DNA of 19,218 bases, taken from an uncultured Butyricicoccus sp. GTDB taxonomy: Bacteria > Bacillota > Clostridia > Oscillospirales > Butyricicoccaceae. Below, piece by piece: positions 12,850 through 18,928 of this stretch. The stretch is taken from contig CAJUDU010000046.1 in assembly GCA_910584935.1 (NCBI GenBank), positions 1 to 19,218 of the forward strand. Direction: 5' to 3'. Below the pieces are notes generated by a model that was not told where the DNA came from, did not search any database, and saw only the letters and a program-made list of their open reading frames with translations. Both the position numbers and the translations under genes were made by a program. Every line of letters starts with the position of its first letter. Within the stretch, counting starts at the first letter, position 1.

Positions 12850-12878
12850 TTGCTATTTGCACAATGGTCAGGTATACT
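12850..12878 (+). promoter_or_regulatory. Sigma-A promoter of the XRE regulator
   Basis: TTGCTA (12850-12855), a 17-bp spacer and TATACT (12873-12878); predicted start about 12885. Confidence 0.75.
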
Positions 12879-12882
12879 TTTA

Positions 12883-12897
12883 GTAAATTATACTTAC
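12883..12897. promoter_or_regulatory. Candidate operator 2 at the XRE regulator start site
   Basis: GTAAATTATACTTAC matches operator 1 at 12 of 15 positions and keeps the symmetric GTAA/TTAC ends. It begins at the predicted start site of the regulator gene, so binding would give autoregulation. Confidence 0.6.
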
Positions 12898-12916
12898 ATC
12901 AGAAGGGATGGTTATC

Positions 12917-13516
12917 ATGCCAGCATCTGGGTTGGGGAAAAAATTAAAAGAAGCGCGCCTTGCCAAAAAAATGACGCAAGCCGAAGTTGTTGGCAATTTT
13001 ATCACCCGCAATATGCTCAGCCAGATTGAAAGCGGCGCAGCTATGCCGTCGGTGAAAACTTTATCTTATTTGGCTGGCGTGCTGGATATCCCGTTGTCCG
13101 AACTAATGGGCGACAGCGACGGGCATGACGGAGCGCCAGACAGTTTTCAAATCCTCCAGGAGGCAAAAAAGCGCCTGTATGCCGCTGATTATGCTGGTGT
13201 TCTTATTTTATGCGAAACCATGCCAGATATTATCCAAGATGAATTATCCGCGCTTGGGGCACGCGCCTGCCTTGGGCTGGCGCACGCGATGATTGAAAAA
13301 GATGCGTTAGCAGATATCACCCGCCTGATGCGGCAGGCAATCCAATATGCCAGCCAGGGGCTGTATGCCAATGAAGCGCTTGCCGCGGAATGCGCGCTGC
13401 TGCTCAACCAGCAAGCCACCCGGCTTGGGCAATATTACCTATCGCTGGCTGCGCCAGGGCTGCCGGACACACAAAAAACAGCAGCCCCGGCAGATCAGCC
13501 GGAAGCTGCTGAATGA
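12917..13516 (+). CDS. XRE-family transcriptional regulator with C-terminal helical (TPR-like) domain
   Basis: A 199-residue protein. Residues about 5-62 form a Cro/CI-type helix-turn-helix (LGKKLKEARLAKKMTQAEVV, then TRNMLSQIESGAAMPSVKTL, then YLAGVLDIPLSELMG). The remainder is Ala/Leu-rich and helical, with YAGVLILCETMPDII and LGARACLGLAHAMIEKDALA resembling TPR repeats that sense a ligand or partner in related regulators. ATG 12917 has AGAAGGG 9 nt upstream; ATG 12908 touches the ribosome binding site. It is divergent from the NfeD-flotillin operon, and both promoters carry matching palindromes, so it is the likely repressor of both. The last 13 codons coincide with the terminator of the opposing antiporter gene. 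Confidence 0.88.
   Translation: MPASGLGKKLKEARLAKKMTQAEVVGNFITRNMLSQIESGAAMPSVKTLSYLAGVLDIPLSELMGDSDGHDGAPDSFQILQEAKKRLYAADYAGVLILCETMPDIIQDELSALGARACLGLAHAMIEKDALADITRLMRQAIQYASQGLYANEALAAECALLLNQQATRLGQYYLSLAAPGLPDTQKTAAPADQPEAAE
13473..13511 (-). terminator. Terminator of the antiporter gene, embedded in the 3' end of the XRE gene
   Basis: On the minus strand CAGCAGCTTCCGGC pairs with GCCGGGGCTGCTG (one small internal mismatch, loop TGATCT; 13479-13511), followed by TTTTTT (13473-13478). It begins 35 bp after the antiporter stop. In the plus direction no T-run follows, so it should not end the XRE transcript. Confidence 0.82.
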
Positions 13517-13545
13517 AATTGGAAAAGGAGCTGCAAGTTTAATTT

Positions 13546-14742
13546 TCAGTTTGCGGCAGCATTAACTGGTTTTTCCGCTTTGCTGTTCATCACAACTTTC
13601 AGCAGGATTGGCGTAATGAGGGTTGTGACAATAACCACAAGCACAATCGCAGGAAACATATGGGCATCCACCAGACCAACAGCGGCACCTTTCTGCGCAA
13701 CAATCAGCGCAACTTCACCACGTGATACCATACCTACCCCAATGGATAAGGCTTCATGCCCATCAAAGCCGCAGGCACGTGCGCCCAGCCCGCAGCCCAC
13801 GACTTTGCTGAGTACAGCAATCACAAGCAGTGCAAATGAGAAAAGTAAGATTTCAGCATTCATGCCATCCAGCACGGTTTTAATGCCGATAGAAGCAAAG
13901 AAAATCGGAGAAAAGAACATATAGTTCATCATATTGATTTTTTTCACGACATACTCGCGCAAATCCATGATATTACATAAGATAAGCCCGGCAAAATAAG
14001 CGCCAGTAATATCGGCAATGCCAAAATAGCGTTCAGAGATATAAGCAAGGATGAAACAAAACGCAATGGATAAAATCGCAAGGCGGCGGTGGTGCGCCCA
14101 AATGACATCCATCCGCTGAAAAGCGTGATAAAAAACCAGCGCAACCACAGCAATAAAGACAAAAAACAAACCAATCCGCGCAAAAACCATCAGCGGCACA
14201 ACTGTAGAATCAGCAAACCCACTGATAACGGTTAAAATAATAATGCCAAGGATATCATCAATCACCGCGGCGCCTAAAATCGCAATACCGACCCTGCCTT
14301 TGAGTTTGCCCATTTCGCGCAGGGTTTCCACCGTGATGGAAACTGAAGTCGCGGTCAGCACAACGCCGGTAAACAATGCTTTAAGAAAATCCAAAGCATC
14401 TGTGGTATCATGGAAAAACAGTTCATAGCAAATGGTACCACCAATCAGCGGCACAATAACGCCGATTAGTGCAATGACAAAAGAAGCAACACCAGTTTTT
14501 TTGAGTTCGCTTAAATCGGTATCCAACCCAGCCAGGAACATTAGCATAATGACGCCGATTTCCGATGTTTTCAGCAGGAAATCGGTTTCACTGACAGCAT
14601 TCAGCACCGAAGGCCCCAACAAAATGCCTGCCAGCAGTGCGCCGACAACCTGTGGCATATGGATGCGTTCTGAAATCAGCCCAAGCAGTTTGGTGGACAA
14701 CAAAATAATTGCAATAATCAACAGGAAATCATAGGATTCCAT
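13546..14742 (-). CDS. CPA2-family cation:proton antiporter (Kef/NapA-like)
   Basis: A 398-residue membrane protein with about 12-13 helices, built of the Na+/H+ exchanger domain only. Seen are GLISERIHMPQVVGALLAGI followed by LLGPSVLN, MLMFLAGLDTDLSELK (typical CPA2 TM3), and AILGAAVIDDILGIIILTVI, whose Asp-Asp pair marks the ion-binding site of electrogenic CPA2 members. There is no cytosolic RCK/TrkA-N domain, so it differs from full KefB/KefC and resembles NapA- or GerN-like exchangers. It probably exchanges Na+ or K+ for H+ at the cell membrane; the ion is not determined. AGGGAG lies about 11 nt before ATG 14742. It is flanked by regulatory genes: the XRE gene converges on it and a KdpD-like kinase diverges from it. 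Confidence 0.92.
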   Translation of the reverse strand: MESYDFLLIIAIILLSTKLLGLISERIHMPQVVGALLAGILLGPSVLNAVSETDFLLKTSEIGVIMLMFLAGLDTDLSELKKTGVASFVIALIGVIVPLIGGTICYELFFHDTTDALDFLKALFTGVVLTATSVSITVETLREMGKLKGRVGIAILGAAVIDDILGIIILTVISGFADSTVVPLMVFARIGLFFVFIAVVALVFYHAFQRMDVIWAHHRRLAILSIAFCFILAYISERYFGIADITGAYFAGLILCNIMDLREYVVKKINMMNYMFFSPIFFASIGIKTVLDGMNAEILLFSFALLVIAVLSKVVGCGLGARACGFDGHEALSIGVGMVSRGEVALIVAQKGAAVGLVDAHMFPAIVLVVIVTTLITPILLKVVMNSKAEKPVNAAAN

Positions 14743-14770
14743 TTTGATTCACACTCCCTTTGCAGAAAAG

Positions 14771-14798
14771 GGGGCAAAAGGATGCCCCTATTTTTTTT
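14771..14798 (+). terminator. Plus-strand terminator in the antiporter 5' leader
   Basis: GGGGCA (14771-14776) pairs with TGCCCC (14783-14788) around a 6-nt loop, then TATTTTTTTT. The nearest plus-strand gene upstream is the XRE regulator, 1.25 kb away, so it would end a long read-through transcript antisense to the antiporter. In the minus direction the same hairpin lies in the antiporter 5' UTR just before its ribosome binding site. Confidence 0.65.
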
Positions 14799-14819
14799 AT
14801 CAGCACAAGTATAGCACGA

Positions 14820-14848
14820 TTTATACCAGGTGGCTGTTAAGATGTCGT
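14820..14848 (-). promoter_or_regulatory. Candidate extended -10 promoter of the antiporter gene
   Basis: On the minus strand ACGACA (14843-14848), a 17-bp spacer ending in TGG, and TATAAA (14820-14825). The TGn before the -10 is the extended -10 signature. An additional TATACT (14808-14813) lies downstream without a matching -35. Confidence 0.4.
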
Positions 14849-14906
14849 TAAAAATTCTAGCCAAGCTGTGGGCATTTTTTTATTATACCTCTTGCCTCGT
14901 GGGAAA

Positions 14907-14915
14907 TGTTATAAT
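14907..14915 (+). promoter_or_regulatory. Candidate extended -10 promoter of the histidine kinase-response regulator operon
   Basis: TGTTATAAT, a perfect extended -10, lies about 30 bp before the kinase start codon. No good -35 is seen at the right distance; TTGCCT (14892-14897) is too close. Confidence 0.5.
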
Positions 14916-14946
14916 AAAATGGGGAATTGAGAAAGGGGTATTTTCC

Positions 14947-16068
14947 ATGATAAACCTTACAGCAAAAATAACCCATTGGGTTTCTGTGAACTGCCTGAAA
15001 ACGGCAGCTATTTTATGCGCCGCTACCGCGGCAAACGCAATCTTGTTGCAGTGTTTCCAAATGACCAGCAGCGCGACAGAATTATATACATTGGGCGTTT
15101 TACTAGTGTCGCTAAACACGGCTGGCTATTTATGGGGTATTATTGCGGCTGTAGCAAGCGTGCTATGCGTCAATTACTTTTTTACTTATCCGCCATTCCA
15201 TCTGAATTTTACCATTGAAGGCTATCCAGTCACGTTTTTAATTATGCTGACGGTTGCCATCACCACAAGCGCCTTGGGCGGGCGGGTCAAAAAACAACGG
15301 GAACTCGCCCGTGAACGCACCCGCTTGACCGAAGAACGCCAGCGTATTTTGATTGAAACCGAAAAAGAAAAAATGCGGGGCAATTTACTGCGGGCGATTT
15401 CACATGACCTGCGCACGCCGCTGACTGGTATTTTAGGCGCATCAGGCGCCCTGCTGGATAATGATGAACTGATAGACCCGGCAAGCCGCCAGGAGCTGCT
15501 TACCGGCATTCATGAAGATGCCGAATGGCTGCTGCGTATGGTGGAAAATATTTTATCCATCACCCGGATTTCCGGCGGGGCATTGTCACTGAAAAAAGTA
15601 TGTGAACCACTTGACGAAGTCTTTTCACAGGTTGCTGCCAAATCGCGCAAACGGTTCCCACAGATTGAATTATCCATACAAATACCGGATGAAGTTGCAC
15701 TTGTGCCCATGGATGAAATGTTGATTGTGCAGGTACTGATAAACCTGATTGACAATGCCATACTGCATGGGGGCGGCAATGCTGTAGCGCTTTCTGCGGA
15801 AACGGAAAATGATATCGTGCGAATTATCGTGCGCGACTATGGGCAAGGCATCCCGCCAGAGGATTTGCCAACTTTATTTGATGAGTTTGGTTCACGGGAT
15901 AAAGAATCCAGCGATGCAACCCGTGGGCTTGGGATTGGGTTATCCATATGCCGCACAATTGTAGAGGGGCATGGCGGGCATATTTTTGCCCGCAACCTGC
16001 CAGATGGTGGGGCTTCTATCAGTTTCACATTGCCGACAAAGGAGGCTGCATCTTATGCCGAATCCTGA
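14947..16068 (+). CDS. Membrane sensor histidine kinase, KdpD-like but lacking the KdpD sensor and Usp domains
   Basis: A 373-residue protein. Residues about 15-110 form four membrane helices of the KdpD transmembrane type (DUF4118), including LCVNYFFTYPPFHLNFTIEG. A short linker coiled coil (about 112-145) leads to a HisKA domain with AISHDLRTPLTG (phospho-acceptor His153), and an ATPase domain with NLIDNAILHGGGN, DYGQGIP and GLGIGLSIC. Full KdpD is about 900 residues, with N-terminal KdpD and Usp domains that are absent here. ATG 14947 is chosen for GAAAGGGG about 9 nt upstream. It overlaps the response regulator by 14 bp. No kdpFABC transporter is in the window; the neighbouring antiporter is a possible target by inference only. 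Confidence 0.92.
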   Translation: MINLTAKITHWVSVNCLKTAAILCAATAANAILLQCFQMTSSATELYTLGVLLVSLNTAGYLWGIIAAVASVLCVNYFFTYPPFHLNFTIEGYPVTFLIMLTVAITTSALGGRVKKQRELARERTRLTEERQRILIETEKEKMRGNLLRAISHDLRTPLTGILGASGALLDNDELIDPASRQELLTGIHEDAEWLLRMVENILSITRISGGALSLKKVCEPLDEVFSQVAAKSRKRFPQIELSIQIPDEVALVPMDEMLIVQVLINLIDNAILHGGGNAVALSAETENDIVRIIVRDYGQGIPPEDLPTLFDEFGSRDKESSDATRGLGIGLSICRTIVEGHGGHIFARNLPDGGASISFTLPTKEAASYAES

Positions 16069-16759
16069 AAAAATATTAGTGGTAGAGGATGAAACCACAA
16101 TTTTACGGGTTTTAGAAACCATTTTAACCGCCAATGGATATCAGGTATTATCCGCGTGCAATGGCACGCAGGCGCTTTCCATGGCAAGTTCCCATTGCCC
16201 GGATTTAATCCTGCTTGACCTTGGCTTGCCCAATATAGATGGGACAGAAGTTATCAAGCATTTACGGGAATGGTCAGGGGTACCGATTTTGGTGGTATCC
16301 GCACGTGACCAGGAAGAAGAAAAAGTGCGGGCATTTGATTTAGGGGCAGATGATTATATTACCAAACCATTTGGTACCAGTGAATTGCTGGCACGCATTC
16401 GAGCAGCCCGCCGCCATGCGAACCAATTGGCAGCCGAACGGGCTTTGGTATCGCCATCTTATGAATTTCAAGATTTCCGCATTGATTTTGAGCGGCGAGT
16501 CGTTACAGTTGGTGGACGCGAAATCCATTTGACGCAAAATGAATATAAAATTGTAGAACGATTAGCGCGCCAACCAGGACGAGTATTGACATATGCAACC
16601 CTTTTGCATGATATTTGGGGGCCATATAAAGGGGAAGACAATCAAATCCTGCGTGTCAACATGGCAAATATCCGGCGCAAATTAGAAAAGAATCCCGCAG
16701 AACCGCACTATATCTTAACAGAAAATGGTGTAGGTTACCGCATGGCAGATGGGGATTGA
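16055..16759 (+). CDS. OmpR/KdpE-family DNA-binding response regulator
   Basis: A 234-residue protein. The receiver domain (about 5-118) has KILVVEDE, the phosphorylated Asp in DLILLDLGLPNIDG, VVSARD and YITKPFG. The winged-helix domain (about 140-232) contains VGGREIHLTQNEYKIVERLA and NMANIRRKLEKNP, ending YILTENGVGYRM. It is most like KdpE among OmpR-type regulators. Start ATG 16055 follows AAAGGAGG by about 9 nt and lies inside the end of the kinase gene, so the pair is translationally coupled. It converges on the collagen-like gene with only 7 bp between stop codons and no terminator visible in that gap. Confidence 0.94.
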   Translation: MPNPEKILVVEDETTILRVLETILTANGYQVLSACNGTQALSMASSHCPDLILLDLGLPNIDGTEVIKHLREWSGVPILVVSARDQEEEKVRAFDLGADDYITKPFGTSELLARIRAARRHANQLAAERALVSPSYEFQDFRIDFERRVVTVGGREIHLTQNEYKIVERLARQPGRVLTYATLLHDIWGPYKGEDNQILRVNMANIRRKLEKNPAEPHYILTENGVGYRMADGD

Positions 16760-16766
16760 CATAGGG

Positions 16767-17690
16767 TTATTGTTTTGCAAATGAATACGGCGCGGTCGCG
16801 CCTGTTGGTCCGGTTGGGCCTGTTGCGCCTGGGGTTCCGGCTGCGCCAGTCGCACCCGTTGGTCCTGTCGGGCCTGTTGCGCCCGGAGTTCCTGCTGCGC
16901 CAGTCGCACCTGTTGGTCCTGTCGGACCGGTTGCGCCGGGGGTTCCGGCTGCACCTGTTGGTCCTGTCGGACCTGTTGGACCGGGAGTTCCGGCTGCGCC
17001 GGTCGCACCCGTTGGCCCTGTCGGACCTGTTGCGCCGGGGGTTCCGGCTGCGCCGGTCGCACCCGTTGGCCCTGTCGGACCTGTTGCGCCGGGGGTTCCG
17101 GCTGCGCCGGTCGCACCCGTTGGCCCTGTCGGGCCTGTTGCGCCGGGGGTTCCGGCTGCACCGGTCGCACCTGTTGGCCCTGTCGGGCCGGTTGCGCCCG
17201 GGGTTCCTGCTGCGCCGGTCGCACCTGTTGGTCCTGTCGGACCTGTTGGGCCGGGAGTTCCGGCTGCGCCAGTCGCACCCGTTGGCCCTGTCGGACCCGT
17301 TGGACCGACTGCGCCTGTCGGGCCCATTACGGTTAGCAAGGTGTAATCCGGGGAAGTGCCCGGCACACCCGTTGGGTTATCCCGGTTCACCTGATACAAA
17401 GCGCCATCATGCGAAACAACTGTGCCTAATGGGTAATTTACCCCTGGTACAAATGGCTGTACAGCTTCTATCCCTGCGCCTGCAGGGCCGGTCGGGCCAG
17501 TCGGGCCGGCTCTGCCTGGACATCCCGACATCCCATCGCGCCCCCTTGGGCCGCGTGGACCAGTTGGGCCTGTTGGTCCAACCATGCCGCCCCCTGGTCC
17601 CGGTCCGGGACCAGGACCAGGGCCGCAAGGATTAAACGGCGGGCAGCCAGAACCGCCAAACATACCGCCATAATTGAACGGATTCTCCAT
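16767..17690 (-). CDS. Collagen-like (Gly-X-Y) repeat surface protein with internal small beta domain
   Basis: A 307-residue protein. It starts with a Gly/Pro/Cys-rich segment (residues 1-35, GPGPGPGPGGG), then a first collagen-like stretch (about 37-73, GPTGPTGPRGPRGRDG), then a compact segment (about 75-120, VQPFVPGVNYPLGTVVSHDG and LYQVNRD) resembling a small carbohydrate-binding module, then about 175 residues of Gly-X-Y built from an 18-residue unit GATGAAGTPGATGPTGPT (eight copies plus one of 15). It ends APYSFAKQ with no globular C-terminal domain, unlike BclA-type exosporium proteins. AAGGAGG lies 7 nt before ATG 17690. Thr-rich collagen repeats are usual O-glycosylation targets; the glycosyltransferase just upstream supports this. 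Spore surface location is inferred. Confidence 0.9.
   Translation of the reverse strand: MENPFNYGGMFGGSGCPPFNPCGPGPGPGPGPGGGMVGPTGPTGPRGPRGRDGMSGCPGRAGPTGPTGPAGAGIEAVQPFVPGVNYPLGTVVSHDGALYQVNRDNPTGVPGTSPDYTLLTVMGPTGAVGPTGPTGPTGATGAAGTPGPTGPTGPTGATGAAGTPGATGPTGPTGATGAAGTPGATGPTGPTGATGAAGTPGATGPTGPTGATGAAGTPGATGPTGPTGATGAAGTPGPTGPTGPTGAAGTPGATGPTGPTGATGAAGTPGATGPTGPTGATGAAGTPGATGPTGPTGATAPYSFAKQ
16787..17320 (-). repeat. 54-bp tandem repeats encoding collagen-like units
   Basis: Near-identical units about 54 bp long (18 codons), with one 45-bp copy. Several neighbouring units differ only at third codon positions or not at all, indicating recent expansion or homogenisation. Confidence 0.88.
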
Positions 17691-17719
17691 CGAAAAACCT
17701 CCTTCTTCTGGATATCCCC

Positions 17720-17737
17720 CCTGCCCATATGGGCAGG
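17720..17737. repeat. 18-bp perfect palindrome between glycosyltransferase and collagen-like gene
   Basis: CCTGCCCATATGGGCAGG lies 4 bp after the glycosyltransferase stop and just before the collagen-gene ribosome binding site. No T-run follows in either direction, so it is not a terminator. It could be an operator or an intercistronic mRNA hairpin. Confidence 0.55.
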
Positions 17738-17741
17738 AAGG

Positions 17742-18857
17742 CTATTTCATACTATGTGCAATATCCGCAGAAGGTGATTTTGCCATCTCCCGTTCTATCA
17801 TCGCCATATTTTCTTTGAGCCGTTCATCCTGCGGGGCAAGCATAACCGCCTGTTTGATATCATCAAATGCTTGCTGCATCCGCCCTGTATAATAATATCC
17901 AAGCGACCGCAAATCCCAAGGCAGACTGCCCCATGCGTTGCTTTCACAGATATATGTCCGAGGACGCTCTGTAATAGATAATGCCTTATTTAACATATAA
18001 ATCATGCCATCCCATGCCTTTTGATGATAAAGCAACATGGCAAAATCAATATAAGGTTCCCGCACATGAGGCGCTTCCGCAATGGCACGCCAAAACCATC
18101 GTTCCGCGCTTGCTAAATCTCCTTTTTGCTGATATGCTTTTGCAATATATCGCATGGATGCACAGCGTTCATCTGCCCAAGTTGCATTTGGCATGGCAAG
18201 ATGCTGCTGCATGACTGCAATACAATGATCCCATTGCCCATAAAAAAAATATTCTCGCCCTAAATAATGCCGATTCCGGTCATCTTCCGGCGATTCCTGT
18301 ACAGATAATTCCAATAACTCAAGATATTGTCCGCGGGATTTTTGATCATCCGCATGATGGTCAAGCTGGATGCCTTCCACTGTAATTTTATGCTGCGGGG
18401 TTTCCGGATCTATCCAGGTGAGCACTTCATGAACAGGATGCGTCCACTGAAATCCATGCCTTGCATGGATTTTTTCAATCCAAAATACATAACCTTCCGA
18501 GCCATCCGGGTTAAAGTTCCAGGTATACCGGTAACTTGCCTGGGTCGTACCTGGTTGCCATGCGGCTTCTAATTTTGCGCGCCAACCCGGTTGAAAAACC
18601 TCATCCAAATCGGTACAAACACAAATATCTGCATCATCTGGCACAAGTGCCAGCGATTGGTTTCGCGCAGCATCAAACCGCCAAGGTGCAATTGTTTGCT
18701 GTACCACCACCGCACCAGCCTGCCGCAGTTTTTCCACAGTATCATCTTCCGAACCTGTATCAAGCACAATCACAGCATCCGCTTCTGTCATAGAATCCAT
18801 CCACCGGCGCACAAATTTGCTTTCGTTTTTACAAATCGCATAAACACATATTTTCAT
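17742..18857 (-). CDS. Family-2 glycosyltransferase with C-terminal TPR-like repeats
   Basis: A 371-residue protein. Residues about 1-200 are a GT-A glycosyltransferase of the SunS/WaaE-like GT2 type: MKICVYAICKNESKFVRRWM, VIVLDTGSEDDT, PWRFDAARNQSL and the metal-binding DLDE at 83-86. The rest consists of helical pairs resembling TPR repeats (YIAKAYQQKGDLASAERWFW, LRSLGYYYTGRMQQAFDDIK). No signal peptide or membrane helix is seen, so it acts in the cytoplasm. ATG 18857 has GGAGG 7 nt upstream; the in-frame TTG at 18863 is too close to the site. It lies between two collagen-like genes on the same strand, so glycosylation of their Thr residues is the likely role, by inference. Confidence 0.9.
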   Translation of the reverse strand: MKICVYAICKNESKFVRRWMDSMTEADAVIVLDTGSEDDTVEKLRQAGAVVVQQTIAPWRFDAARNQSLALVPDDADICVCTDLDEVFQPGWRAKLEAAWQPGTTQASYRYTWNFNPDGSEGYVFWIEKIHARHGFQWTHPVHEVLTWIDPETPQHKITVEGIQLDHHADDQKSRGQYLELLELSVQESPEDDRNRHYLGREYFFYGQWDHCIAVMQQHLAMPNATWADERCASMRYIAKAYQQKGDLASAERWFWRAIAEAPHVREPYIDFAMLLYHQKAWDGMIYMLNKALSITERPRTYICESNAWGSLPWDLRSLGYYYTGRMQQAFDDIKQAVMLAPQDERLKENMAMIEREMAKSPSADIAHSMK

Positions 18858-18884
18858 GCACAAGCCTCCTCCACGAGATAAGGA

Positions 18885-18918
18885 AAGGGGCAGCGCCTCT
18901 GAAAAAACGCCGCCCCTT
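18885..18918 (-). repeat. Intercistronic hairpin between second collagen-like gene and glycosyltransferase
   Basis: On the minus strand AAGGGGCGGCG pairs with CGCTGCCCCTT (11 bp, one G-T pair) around a loop containing TTTTTT. Only TCCTTATC follows, so it is a poor terminator. It may attenuate or stabilise the mRNA between the two genes. Confidence 0.55.
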
Positions 18919-18928
18919 GCGGTAATGG

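Noticed and set aside
14947..16759. Naming the two-component genes kdpD and kdpE
   Set aside because: The kinase lacks the KdpD and Usp domains and there is no kdp transporter nearby, so the names would imply an unproven function.
16787..17320. Regular repeats that could suggest a CRISPR array
   Set aside because: The units are contiguous and coding (54 bp, 18 codons), with no unique spacers and no cas genes.
16715..17635. Long open frames on both strands in other frames across the collagen-like repeat region
   Set aside because: A GC-rich repeat whose period is a multiple of three keeps all frames open. Only the frame with Gly-X-Y units has a proper start, ribosome binding site and domain structure.
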